From positions 181,395-232,582 of the forward strand of contig NZ_KI260546.1 of NCBI RefSeq assembly GCF_000468035.1: a DNA stretch of 51,188 nucleotides, read 5' to 3'. The number at the start of each line of letters is the position of its first letter. The first letter of the stretch is position 1. The notes under the pieces were generated by a model. The model had not been told where the DNA came from and did not search any database. It saw only the letters and a program-made list of their open reading frames with translations. Below, piece by piece: positions 15,811 through 23,523 of the stretch. The DNA is from Selenomonas sp. oral taxon 892 str. F0426. GTDB lineage: Bacteria; Bacillota; Negativicutes; Selenomonadales; Selenomonadaceae. The position numbers and the translations under genes are program-made.

Positions 15811-17512
15811 GGGGGGTCTCCTGATAGGTGTACGATTGGTTATTGAGATGGAGCTCCGTGTCATGAAAGGCGAAGAGTGTCGAGCGGTGGCCGACGCTGA
15901 TGATGCTCGCGGTGGGGAGCTCCTGATGGAGCAGCTCATACAGTGCTCGTTCACGTGGTTCGTCGAGCGCAGATGTTGCCTCATCGAGGAAAATCCAGCT
16001 CGGTCGAATGATCAGAATCCGTGCAAAGGCCAGGCGCTGCTGCTCACCGAGTGAGAGAATGCGGCTCCAATCGTCTACGTCATCGAGACGTGCGGCGAAA
16101 TGTGCCAGTCCAACGAGTTCTAAAATACGTGAGATCTCTTCATCGGATGCTGCTGCCGTACGCGGATAGGAGAGTGCGCGGCGCAGAGAGCCGAGCGCGA
16201 GATATGGGCGCTGTGGGAGGAAGAGGCGCTTTTCTCCGGCGGGCAGTTCGATTCTGCCATTTCCGTACGGCCAGATCCCCGCAAGTGCACGCAGAAGGGT
16301 GCTCTTGCCTGCACCGGAGGCGCCTGTCACGAGTATCCGGCTGCCCGCCGGCAGCGTGAGTGTACATGCTGTGAGAAGAGGAGCACCGTCCGGCAACGCA
16401 ATGGAGAGTTCTTGGAGGACAAGTGCAGATGTGCTGCCCTCTCCACGAACAATATCGCTTTTTACCTGTGCAGCGTCCTCCATGTGTTCGGTGAATCCTG
16501 CCAGTCGCTGAATCACCGCGGCAAGCTCAGCTAGTGAGCCGTAGGAATCGACAAAGAAGGAGAGCGCATCCTGTACACGCCCGAATGCCGACGTCGTCTG
16601 CATGAGTCCACCGAGCGCCATCTCGCCCGCATAGTAGCGTGGGGCTGCCATCACAAGCGGGAAGATGATCGCGAGCTGACTGTAGCCGTTGACATAGAAA
16701 TTCAGAAGCTTTGTGCGGCGCATGAGTCCCCAGTAGTTTTTGATAACGTTTGCAAAACGCTCCTTGAATCCTACGGTCTCAGCCATTTCACCGCGATAGA
16801 ATGCAATGCTCTCGCTGTTTTCTCGCACGCGCATCATGCTGAAACGGAAATCTGCCTCGTAGCGCTGCTGATCGAAGTTCAGCTGTATGAGCTTTTTGCC
16901 GACGATGTGGACAAAGTACGTTCCAATCCCTGAGTAGAGGAGGGACAGCCAGAACATATAGCCATAGATCTTAAACTCTGAGTCACCAATGGGCACGGCA
17001 ATCGCCCCCGAGAGGTTCCAGAGCACTACAGAAAAAGCCCCAAGTGTTGTGAGCTGCTTTAGGATGCCGACGAGGAGAGACAGGGTCAGAGAGACAAATT
17101 GATTGATGTCCTCGCTGATGCGCTGGTCAGGGTTGTCCGTATCGCTGCGCAAAACCTGCAGGCGATAGTAGATCTGCCCGTGCATCCAGCGCGTGAGATA
17201 CTGCTCTGTCATCCATGTGCGCCACTGGATCGTCAGCATTTGACGCAGATAGACGGCATAGACGGCGATGATGATATAGATAAAGGCAAGTGCTGTAAAC
17301 TCACCAATAAGCGGCCAGAACGATGCCCAGTCATATGCTTGAAGCGCATCGTAGAAAATGCGGTACCAATCGTTGATCCGCACAAGCAGATAGACCATAA
17401 TGAGATTGAGTGCAATGACTGCAGCAAGAAGACCGCGCGCCTTCCATTTTTCGGGCGAACTCCAATATCCTTTAAATAGCTGCCAGAAGCCGCGCAGGAG
17501 AGGTAGCTTCAA
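15800..17512 (-). CDS. ABC transporter, fused membrane and ATPase domains (YddA/SbmA-like)
   Basis: A 570-residue half-transporter. Residues 1-330 hold the membrane domain, with the family features INDWYRIFYDALQ and NPDQRISEDINQF. The ATPase part has Walker A GASGAGKST (about 396-404), the signature LSLGEQQRLAFARI (about 485) and Walker B WIFLDEATSALDE (about 508). This architecture is that of the YddA/BacA-related ABC proteins, which handle peptides or vitamin B12 in some bacteria; the substrate here is unknown. The likely start is TTG 17512, which has AAAGGAGG 8 bp before it; the upstream ATG at 17602 would include the promoter. It heads the minus-strand operon. Confidence 0.88.
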   Translation of the reverse strand: MKLPLLRGFWQLFKGYWSSPEKWKARGLLAAVIALNLIMVYLLVRINDWYRIFYDALQAYDWASFWPLIGEFTALAFIYIIIAVYAVYLRQMLTIQWRTWMTEQYLTRWMHGQIYYRLQVLRSDTDNPDQRISEDINQFVSLTLSLLVGILKQLTTLGAFSVVLWNLSGAIAVPIGDSEFKIYGYMFWLSLLYSGIGTYFVHIVGKKLIQLNFDQQRYEADFRFSMMRVRENSESIAFYRGEMAETVGFKERFANVIKNYWGLMRRTKLLNFYVNGYSQLAIIFPLVMAAPRYYAGEMALGGLMQTTSAFGRVQDALSFFVDSYGSLAELAAVIQRLAGFTEHMEDAAQVKSDIVRGEGSTSALVLQELSIALPDGAPLLTACTLTLPAGSRILVTGASGAGKSTLLRALAGIWPYGNGRIELPAGEKRLFLPQRPYLALGSLRRALSYPRTAAASDEEISRILELVGLAHFAARLDDVDDWSRILSLGEQQRLAFARILIIRPSWIFLDEATSALDEPRERALYELLHQELPTASIISVGHRSTLFAFHDTELHLNNQSYTYQETPHDS

Positions 17513-17545
17513 AACGAATCCTCCTTTGCTCAAACAACGGCTTTC

Positions 17546-17574
17546 ATTATAATATTTTTTCACAAAGACCGCAA
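17546..17574 (-). promoter_or_regulatory. Promoter of the ABC transporter-amidase operon
   Basis: On the minus strand, -35 TTGCGG (17569-17574) and -10 TATAAT (17546-17551) are 17 bp apart, about 35 bp before the TTG start. It is divergent from the exbB promoter. Confidence 0.82.
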
Positions 17575-17618
17575 GCCATCTCGCTTGGATAAGACCAAAC
17601 AATTGAGACTTGATATCG

Positions 17619-17647
17619 TTGACGCAAAGGAGAATATATAGTAGAAT
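17619..17647 (+). promoter_or_regulatory. Promoter of exbB-exbD
   Basis: A -35 box TTGACG (17619-17624) and -10 box TAGAAT (17642-17647) are separated by 17 bp, about 65 bp before exbB. Confidence 0.8.
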
Positions 17648-17713
17648 GAAGTCATTTATGAGTTGGAACGGTTTTTAGGGCATTGTAGTGCGAATGGAAG
17701 GAATGGATGTATA

Positions 17714-18403
17714 ATGGATTTTATTTCACAGGGGATTGATTTTTTTCAGCAGGGCGGGCTTGTCATGTACTTCCTGCTGGCAGCATCGATCTTTGTCGTC
17801 TTTATCGGCATTGAGCGTGCTCTCTACTTCGCGCGTATGGATGCGGGAAGTGCGTTTGCGCGAGAGTTCATGCTGCACATTGCGAATGGCCGCTTTAAGG
17901 AGGCTGTCGACCTGACAGATACGCAGCGTGGTGCGATTGCAGATATTCTCTTTGGCGCAGTTGCAAAGAACAGCAAGAACTCACGCAAGATGTCCTCCTA
18001 CATGGAGATTCAGTCCGGCATCGCGCTCTCGAAGCTGCGCAGCCGTATGTACTATCTGAGTGTCATTGTCACAATGGCGCCGCTGCTCGGTCTGCTTGGT
18101 ACAATCAGCGGCATGATCTCGACATTCAGCGTATTCAATCTTGAGGCAGGTGAACCGAGCGCTATCACGGGCGGCGTTGGTGAGGCTCTCATTGCCACGG
18201 CCATGGGTCTGTGCGTTGCCATTATAGCGCTCTCGGTACACGCGTATTTCTCTCAGCGTATCGAGAACATCGTCACAGACATGGAGATGTGCTTCTCTGC
18301 AGCCGAGAGCAGCCGCGTGGAGCTGGCACGTGCTGCGGGCGTCAAGGGTGTGATTGAGACATCTCTGCACAGCGGGGATGCAGCGGAAGGTGATGAGGCA
18401 TGA
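17714..18403 (+). CDS. exbB: MotA/TolQ/ExbB proton channel family protein
   Basis: A 229-residue inner-membrane protein with three membrane segments, at about 16-35, 115-140 and 155-185. The conserved family region reads MAPLLGLLGTISGMISTF, then GGVGEALIATAMGLCVAI. Together with ExbD such proteins convert the proton gradient into movement of a TonB or TolA-like partner. ATG 17714 has GGAAGGA before it; the upstream in-frame ATG at 17663 lacks a site and adds a polar leader. It overlaps exbD by 4 bp. Whether it acts as ExbB or TolQ cannot be told: no tonB or tolA is adjacent. Confidence 0.9.
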   Translation: MDFISQGIDFFQQGGLVMYFLLAASIFVVFIGIERALYFARMDAGSAFAREFMLHIANGRFKEAVDLTDTQRGAIADILFGAVAKNSKNSRKMSSYMEIQSGIALSKLRSRMYYLSVIVTMAPLLGLLGTISGMISTFSVFNLEAGEPSAITGGVGEALIATAMGLCVAIIALSVHAYFSQRIENIVTDMEMCFSAAESSRVELARAAGVKGVIETSLHSGDAAEGDEA

Positions 18404-18798
18404 GACTGCGCGACAGACGGGCATTTGAAAAGCCCGAGGTCATGATCATCCCGATGATCGATATCATGTTCTTCCTGCTCGTGTTCTTCATAATGAGTAC
18501 GCTCTACATGGTGAATCTCAAGACCGTGGACGTGAACCTGCCGAAGGCGCAGACGGCACAGACCGAACTGAACGTGACCTACCTTGTCACCGTGCGCAAG
18601 GACGGTTCGCTTTGGCTTGAGGATCAGCAGATCGATGAGGGGACTCTCCTGCGCCGCGCACGTGCAGAGAGCCTGAAGAATCCGCGCTTTGCCGTCGTTG
18701 TCCGCGCGGACGGCGACATCAACTATAGCGGTGTCATGGAGCTGCTGGATAAGTTCCGTAAGGAGGGAATCACCAGATTCGGCCTTGCGGCAGAGTAA
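18400..18798 (+). CDS. exbD: ExbD/TolR family biopolymer transport protein
   Basis: A 132-residue protein with a short cytoplasmic N-terminus, one membrane segment (about 18-38) and a periplasmic domain. The conserved aspartate in MIIPMIDIMFFLLVFFIM lies at the membrane entry as expected for the proton-carrying residue. The start overlaps the exbB stop as ATGA, indicating coupled translation and a joint complex. The gene is followed almost directly by the second palindromic element rather than by tonB. Confidence 0.9.
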   Translation: MRLRDRRAFEKPEVMIIPMIDIMFFLLVFFIMSTLYMVNLKTVDVNLPKAQTAQTELNVTYLVTVRKDGSLWLEDQQIDEGTLLRRARAESLKNPRFAVVVRADGDINYSGVMELLDKFRKEGITRFGLAAE

Positions 18799-18808
18799 GT
18801 ATGTAAAA

Positions 18809-19137
18809 GAGACTGCTGCACGAGCGCCCCTATCGGCTCGCTGAGCTCTCCACTTCCCCCGCTCTGGCGGGGGAAGCTAAGATGCCGCAATCCTAGCTTC
18901 CCCCGTTGCTGGCCTGTCCAAGAAGCAAGTCCGAAAGGACGCAGCTGATTGGGCAACAGGTCGTATGGGAAAACGTCCCAAGGACACAAGCGTTAGCGAA
19001 GTGTGATTGGGTGACGTTGACCGCTCGACACGGGGGAGGGGGACCGCATAAGCGGTGGAAGGGGCACTTGCAGCGATACGGCTGACATAATGACAAGGGC
19101 TGTTGCATGAAGTTTTCTAGCTTCGTACAACAGCCCC
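18809..19137. repeat. Intergenic palindromic element, copy 2 with internal insertion
   Basis: A second copy of the 11241-11451 element, 329 bp long. Left and right ends, the CTTCCCCC/GGGGGAAG stem-loop, the TAAGATGCC spacer and the GGGGGACCGC-TAAGCGGTGGAAGGGGC block are all shared. The second stem-loop is split: its 5' arm ends at about 18906 and its 3' arm resumes at 19026, with about 119 bp between. The right end folds into a hairpin followed by Ts and probably terminates exbBD, the DUF4127 gene, or both, since they converge here. Confidence 0.85.
18907..19025. repeat. Nested insert of two related hairpin modules
   Basis: The insert in copy 2 consists of two similar modules about 58-59 bp apart. 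Each has GTCC(C)AAG, then CAAG, a small hairpin (TCC-GAAA-GGA in the first, CGTTAGCG in the second) and then TGATTGGG followed by AC. The spacer between them has its own hairpin, GGGA/TCCC around 18967-18979. No protein is plausible here. Confidence 0.6.
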
Positions 19138-19141
19138 TTTG

Positions 19142-20833
19142 TTATGGAGAAAATGCGATGGTCGGCCGGGCTTCCATCCGCACCTCGAACGTGCGCGGCC
19201 ACGGGTAGTATGCCGTGACATTACTCTCTGTGACGCGCAGGTGCATCCCGCCTTTGTAAAACGGCGCACGGAATGCGGCGGTGGATTCGTAGCTGTGTAT
19301 GCGGCGGGTCAGGTCGCTCATGAGCAGATCGTTTGCCCAACGCCAATTTTTTGTAAGGTCAAGATCGGCAGTGTTGGTGTAGCCTGCAATACGCAGCGTA
19401 TTGTTGACACGGTCGATTGTTTCCTTCAGATAGAACGTGTCCTCTGCGATGCGTCCTGTGAGAAATGCGAGGTTCGCATACATCACGCGCTCCCGCTCCT
19501 CGCGCGTCTCCGCACGCTGCATGGCGCAGTGATAGAGAATGCCTTGTGCGAGAGCTGTGCCAATCGCATTGCTTGCCGTGTTCCATCCTGCATATGCTGT
19601 GAGGGCGTTTACGGGTACGTTTTTCTCAATCAGTATGGGCAGCAGTGTCTCTTCGGCATGGAAACGGCGCGAGAGATCAACCAGTGCGACGGATGTCCCC
19701 GTCGCCAGCATCTCGCGAATTACAGAGGCAGCGGAGGAACGCACGCTGAGCGTATCTGCAGCAGAGTCGCCCGCTGAAATAAAGAGCGTTAGATCACGTG
19801 CCTCGTTCTCATCGGACAAGATGCCGCCAAGCATGGTGATCTTTTCACGTGCAGTGGCATCGTTCGAGACTGCCATAAATGGAAATATCATATCGGCCAT
19901 ATCTTCCCGTGCATAGTGCAATGCGATGCGCGGGGGCGTTCCTCCGTGCGAGCACAGTTCATCCACAGTGATCCGGGTGAGCATCGAGAGTGCAATCTCA
20001 TCCGCGCCGTGGACAATCATCGCCCGTTCGGGAGCGATATTTTTTTGTAAAAGCAGGTTGGAAAGCTCCTTTTTTTTGAGATTCCCGACGGAATACTCCT
20101 CGCCGTCATCCTGTCCGAGTATGAGGCGCGTGAGGACTCCTTCCTCCGTGAGATCTATGAGCATGGAGGCGAGCGCCGTGCTCTCGTCGAAGTGGGCGAG
20201 ATACTTTTGCAGATCGTCAGATGGGAACTCTGTGCGCAGCCGCTCCATTTCACTCTCATCGACGGGCAGTCCCGCACCCGCGCGTCCGAGCAGCCGTGCG
20301 TATGCAAGGAGGGCGCGACGCTCGCGCCAGCCCTCAATTCCGTCCTGCGGAATCGCACGCGGCAGGATGTAGAAGGCATGCAGAGGGACATCGGGATGCG
20401 CTGCATGGAGTGTGCGCAGGTATGCTGCAAGGGACTGGATGTCGTCATTGGAGATATGTGCCTCGCGTGCCGCGAGCAAGCCGCCCGAGAGCAGCTGATC
20501 GATGGATAGAATGACGGCGGATGCGCCGCGTATTTGCTCCGAGAGCCAGCGCCGCAGCGCCTCCGTATTGCCTGGCTTCGAATAGTAGTCCATATACTCA
20601 GTCGGCGGTGTTGCGATTTCACGCCCAATGACTTTCCCGCCGTTTATCACGAACTCCCGACACGGCGGGCGCGAGTCAAGCGGCACGAGCAGGATGGGCT
20701 GCTGCTCTAAACCATTTCGCGCTGCAGCGGGCATCGAATGCCACCTTCCCACATGCGCCGGATGGAAGATAACATGAAAGAGAAGGAGGGAAAACGCTAG
20801 AAGGAGCGCTGCCGCAAGAAAGGTTTTTTTCAT
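19142..20833 (-). CDS. DUF4127 family exported protein
   Basis: A 563-residue protein with an N-terminal signal or anchor (MKKTFLAAALLLAFSLLLF). The body begins with ILLVPLDSRPPCREFV, typical of the DUF4127 family, and continues with VILSIDQLLSGGLLAAR, and VDLSRRFHAEETLLPIL near the C-terminal third. The fold and activity of this family are not known to me. ATG 20833 is preceded by GGAG; upstream in-frame starts lie in the promoter region. It is monocistronic, divergent from rsmD and convergent with exbBD. Confidence 0.85.
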   Translation of the reverse strand: MKKTFLAAALLLAFSLLLFHVIFHPAHVGRWHSMPAAARNGLEQQPILLVPLDSRPPCREFVINGGKVIGREIATPPTEYMDYYSKPGNTEALRRWLSEQIRGASAVILSIDQLLSGGLLAAREAHISNDDIQSLAAYLRTLHAAHPDVPLHAFYILPRAIPQDGIEGWRERRALLAYARLLGRAGAGLPVDESEMERLRTEFPSDDLQKYLAHFDESTALASMLIDLTEEGVLTRLILGQDDGEEYSVGNLKKKELSNLLLQKNIAPERAMIVHGADEIALSMLTRITVDELCSHGGTPPRIALHYAREDMADMIFPFMAVSNDATAREKITMLGGILSDENEARDLTLFISAGDSAADTLSVRSSAASVIREMLATGTSVALVDLSRRFHAEETLLPILIEKNVPVNALTAYAGWNTASNAIGTALAQGILYHCAMQRAETREERERVMYANLAFLTGRIAEDTFYLKETIDRVNNTLRIAGYTNTADLDLTKNWRWANDLLMSDLTRRIHSYESTAAFRAPFYKGGMHLRVTESNVTAYYPWPRTFEVRMEARPTIAFSP

Positions 20834-20860
20834 TGGTTTTCTCCGTTTCATAGTTTTGCT

Positions 20861-20889
20861 ATTATAACATACGTTTCTATAACGGCGAA
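20861..20889 (-). promoter_or_regulatory. Probable promoter of the DUF4127 gene
   Basis: The minus strand has -10 TATAAT (20861-20866). The -35 region 17 bp away reads TTCGCC and is weak. Confidence 0.5.
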
Positions 20890-20892
20890 AGG

Positions 20893-20922
20893 TTGAAATG
20901 CGAATGGAAATTGTGGTAAAAT
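20893..20922 (+). promoter_or_regulatory. Probable promoter of rsmD-coaD
   Basis: TTGAAA (20893-20898) and TAAAAT (20917-20922) are 18 bp apart, 34 bp before the rsmD start. Confidence 0.55.
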
Positions 20923-20956
20923 AGGAAAGCCTATGGTAGAATAGCGGAGGATTGTA

Positions 20957-21511
20957 ATGCGGATCATTACGGGCAGTGCGCGCGGTACACATCTGAAATC
21001 CCCTATGGGGGTAGGGACGCGTCCGACGGCTGATCGTACACGCGAGGCACTTTTCAGTATGCTCGGTGCACGCGTCTATGACGCACGTGTCCTCGATCTC
21101 TTTGCCGGGACGGGAGCACTTGCACTCGAGGCACTTTCGCGTGGAGCGGAGAGCGCCGTCCTCGTGGATCGCACAACGCAGGACATCCTTGCTGAGAATA
21201 TGCGGCGGACGAAGCTCGAGACACGCGCAGAGATCCGTCGTGGCGATGTCTATGGGCAGATTGCTGCGCTTGCTCGCGAGGGGCGTACATTTGATCTGAT
21301 CTTTGCCGATCCGCCCTATGCGCAGGGGGACAATGTCCGAGTTCTTTCCGCACTCGATGCGGAGGAGCTGCTCGCTGCAGACGGACTTGTAGTTCTGGAG
21401 CAGGGCACGGAGGAGCAGGTGCTCGCGCAGGCGGGACGTCTATCGCTCATGCGTGAACGCCGTTATGGCGCGGCGCGCATATGCTTTTATACGCAGGAGG
21501 TACAGGGATGA
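20957..21511 (+). CDS. rsmD: 16S rRNA (guanine966-N2)-methyltransferase
   Basis: A 184-residue SAM-dependent methyltransferase that modifies G966 of 16S rRNA. It shows the family N-terminus MRIITGSARGTHL, the TRPTADRTREALFSML segment, the SAM-binding motif LDLFAGTG (46-53) and the catalytic DPPY (118-121). GGAGG precedes the ATG. Its stop overlaps the coaD start (ATGA); rsmD-coaD pairing is common in Firmicutes. Confidence 0.95.
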   Translation: MRIITGSARGTHLKSPMGVGTRPTADRTREALFSMLGARVYDARVLDLFAGTGALALEALSRGAESAVLVDRTTQDILAENMRRTKLETRAEIRRGDVYGQIAALAREGRTFDLIFADPPYAQGDNVRVLSALDAEELLAADGLVVLEQGTEEQVLAQAGRLSLMRERRYGAARICFYTQEVQG

Positions 21512-21999
21512 GACGCGCGGTTTTTGCCGGCAGCTTTGACCCCGTTACGACAGGGCATATCGATATTGTGGAGCGAGCGGCAGCGATGTTCGATGAACTC
21601 ATTGTGTGCATTCTTCACAACGTCCAGAAGGAGGGATGCTTCCCTCTGGATGATCGGGTACAGTTCCTGCGGGAGGCGACTTCTCATGTCCCCAACGCAC
21701 GCGTTGATGTGTTCGCAGGTCTCTTAACAGACTATATGAAGGAGAAAAAGGCGCGCGTCGTGGTGCGCGGACTGCGCTCGGTGAAGGACTTCGAGTATGA
21801 GGAGAATCATGCGGCGATGGTTCGCCACCTCATGCCGGAGAGCGATACGATCTTTCTGCTGACGCGCCCGGATCTGACGTTTGTCAGCTCCTCCGGCGTA
21901 CGGGAGCTCATCCGTTTTCGCGGGCCGGTGCAGGGGATTGTGCCGCCGTCGGTGGAGCGGGCGATATTAAAGATGTATGGAAAGCCCCTTCGGGGATAA
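21508..21999 (+). CDS. coaD: Phosphopantetheine adenylyltransferase
   Basis: A 163-residue enzyme of normal length that joins ATP and 4'-phosphopantetheine to dephospho-CoA, the fourth step of CoA synthesis. The N-terminal AGSFDPVTTGHIDIV holds the HxGH-type TTGH (14-17), and SSSGVRELI near residue 126 is the second nucleotide-binding motif. RVVVRGLRSVKDFEYE is also typical. The start is the ATG overlapping the rsmD stop; AGGAGG lies before it. Confidence 0.96.
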   Translation: MRRAVFAGSFDPVTTGHIDIVERAAAMFDELIVCILHNVQKEGCFPLDDRVQFLREATSHVPNARVDVFAGLLTDYMKEKKARVVVRGLRSVKDFEYEENHAAMVRHLMPESDTIFLLTRPDLTFVSSSGVRELIRFRGPVQGIVPPSVERAILKMYGKPLRG

Positions 22000-22035
22000 A
22001 GCGCTGCTTGCTAGGCAGAAAAAGGAGATAGATTT

Positions 22036-22575
22036 ATGGCAGTAGTTGATACGCTGAAAAAGCTGGAAGATCTGGTTGCGGATGCATCTCACCTCCCTTT
22101 CAGCGACAAGGCTCTTGTAAATGATGATGAGATCGTGCATCTCGTGGAGGAGCTGCGCATGGATCTCCCCAAGGAGCTGAACCGTGCGGCAGAGATCATG
22201 CAGGAGCAGGAGAATATCATCGGGCGTGCGCGTGAGGAGGCGAAGGAGATCGTCGATACGGCGCAGGCACGTGCCAATCAGCTCCTAGAGGACAGCGAGA
22301 TTGTGATTCAGGCGAAGGAACGCGCCCGTGCGATCATGCAGCAGACGCAGGATCAGGCGCGTGAGATCATGGAGCAGGCACAGTCGAGTGCAGCACGCCT
22401 GCAGAGCGATGCGGATGCCTATGCAAACCAGGTATTTGAGCAGCTGATCGCACACGTCGGAAGCACGTTCAAGGGCGTGCAGCAGGCGGAGATGGGCCTG
22501 AACCAGGCAATGAATGTTCTGCGCACGGCAAAGGCGCAGATGAATGCACCGCAGGAAGACGTGGCGGAGCTCTGA
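22036..22575 (+). CDS. Coiled-coil protein of unknown function
   Basis: A 179-residue soluble protein. Residues 55-140 are a long charged helix with alanine and glutamine, including REEAKEIVDTAQARANQLL and ARAIMQQTQDQAREIMEQAQ, similar in composition to ATP synthase b/H-type stalks and DivIVA-like proteins. There is no membrane segment. AAAGGAGA precedes the ATG. It follows coaD by 36 bp and precedes yceD-rpmF, a position suggesting a housekeeping role, but no function can be named. Confidence 0.8.
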   Translation: MAVVDTLKKLEDLVADASHLPFSDKALVNDDEIVHLVEELRMDLPKELNRAAEIMQEQENIIGRAREEAKEIVDTAQARANQLLEDSEIVIQAKERARAIMQQTQDQAREIMEQAQSSAARLQSDADAYANQVFEQLIAHVGSTFKGVQQAEMGLNQAMNVLRTAKAQMNAPQEDVAEL

Positions 22576-22596
22576 GCGTATCTCTAAAAACGCTCC

Positions 22597-22625
22597 TTGA
22601 CAACGCCGAAAACCGCCGCTATAAT
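22597..22625 (+). promoter_or_regulatory. Consensus promoter of yceD-rpmF
   Basis: TTGACA (22597-22602) and TATAAT (22620-22625) with 17 bp between: a perfect sigma-70-type match just after the coiled-coil gene. Confidence 0.92.
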
Positions 22626-22642
22626 GTGAAAGGTCATGCGTC

Positions 22643-23143
22643 ATGATGAAGCTGGATGTCGTAGGGGCGACACTTCCCCTCGGTGAGAGCCGCACATTTT
22701 TGTTTGCGGTTACACCGGAGTCCCTCGATATGGGGACGGATGCACGGCATTTTCGCGGGGAGATCCGCGTAAGTGGTACGGTGATGAACACGGGGCCTTC
22801 GTTCCGTGTTATGGGAACGGTTGCCGCGTTTCGGATCTTTGTCTGTGATCGCTGTCTCTCCGAGGGAGAGCGGCTATGGACGCTTGATTTTTCTGAGGAC
22901 TATGCGAAGACTCCGGGAGAAACGGATGAGGCGGCATTCTTTGATGGGGAGACCATCATTCTGGATGACCTCGTACGTGATACCCTCCTTGTGGCTGAGC
23001 CGCTGCGTGAGCTGTGTAAGTCTGATTGCAAGGGGCTTTGTCCGGTTTGCGGACAGAACCTAAACGAGGGGACATGTAGCTGTGATACATTCATAGCAGA
23101 TCCCCGACTAGCGGCTTTAGAAAGCCTACTCAAAAACGATTAA
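22643..23143 (+). CDS. yceD: DUF177 (YceD) family protein
   Basis: A 166-residue member of the DUF177/YceD family, which in other bacteria is linked to 23S rRNA accumulation and nearly always precedes rpmF. The C-terminus has the usual cysteine-rich motif CKSDCKGLCPVCG followed by CSCD, which may bind zinc; two further cysteines (CDRC) stand near residue 72. Two ATG codons in tandem open the gene. Its stop codon overlaps the rpmF ribosome binding site. Confidence 0.93.
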   Translation: MMKLDVVGATLPLGESRTFLFAVTPESLDMGTDARHFRGEIRVSGTVMNTGPSFRVMGTVAAFRIFVCDRCLSEGERLWTLDFSEDYAKTPGETDEAAFFDGETIILDDLVRDTLLVAEPLRELCKSDCKGLCPVCGQNLNEGTCSCDTFIADPRLAALESLLKND

Positions 23144-23158
23144 GGAGGTGTATCCAAA

Positions 23159-23338
23159 GTGGCAGTACCAAAGAGAAAAACATCGAAGGCACGCCGTGAT
23201 CGCCGTCGTGCAAACTGGAAGCTCGAAGCGCCGCACTATGTATCGTGCCCGCAGTGTCATGAGCCGAAGCTTCCGCACCACGTGTGCATGGAATGCGGTT
23301 ATTATGACGGAAAACCTGTGGCCGAGGCGGCTGAATGA
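23159..23338 (+). CDS. rpmF: 50S ribosomal protein L32
   Basis: A 59-residue ribosomal protein starting [17 protein letters not shown], the universal L32 N-terminus, with the zinc-ribbon cysteines CPQC and CMEC (the zinc-binding form). The start is GTG at 23159, 8 bp after AAGGAGGTG. It is coupled to yceD, the standard arrangement, and ends before the terminator at 23349. Confidence 0.96.
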   Translation: MAVPKRKTSKARRDRRRANWKLEAPHYVSCPQCHEPKLPHHVCMECGYYDGKPVAEAAE

Positions 23339-23348
23339 GAACCACACA

Positions 23349-23390
23349 GAGCTGCTGCAAGAAGATTGACTTTTTGCAGCAGCTCTTTTT
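23349..23390 (+). terminator. Terminator after rpmF
   Basis: A 12-bp stem, GAGCTGCTGCAA (23349-23360) with its complement at 23374-23385, runs into a T-tract. Confidence 0.93.
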
Positions 23391-23411
23391 ATTTTTTAAT
23401 CAAATCTCTAC

Positions 23412-23440
23412 TTGCAAAAATACTTAGTACCTAGTATAAT
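23412..23440 (+). promoter_or_regulatory. Promoter of the fapR fatty acid operon
   Basis: TTGCAA (23412-23417) and TATAAT (23435-23440) are 17 bp apart. The -10 box is overlapped by a FapR-box-like sequence. Confidence 0.85.
23424..23440 (+). promoter_or_regulatory. FapR operator candidate 1
   Basis: TTAGTACCTAGTATAAT closely resembles the known Bacillus FapR box, a palindrome of the form TTAGTACCT-N-ATACTAA. It covers the spacer and -10 box, so bound FapR would block RNA polymerase until malonyl-CoA releases it. Confidence 0.8.
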
Positions 23441-23451
23441 TCGTTCATACT

Positions 23452-23469
23452 GATAGCATCAGGTGCTAA
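23452..23469 (-). promoter_or_regulatory. FapR operator candidate 2
   Basis: Read on the minus strand this is TTAGCACCTGATGCTATC, again close to the FapR box. It lies about 12 bp past the -10 box, near the transcription start, and 55 bp before the fapR start. Confidence 0.65.
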
Positions 23470-23523
23470 AAACAACACCTTATGAGTGTTGTTTGCGTAT
23501 AAAATGGAGAGAGGGGTGGTGTA

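Noticed and set aside
18907-19025. Nested hairpin modules as a tRNA or a known riboswitch
   Set aside because: No cloverleaf and no consensus of a riboswitch class that I can recognise.
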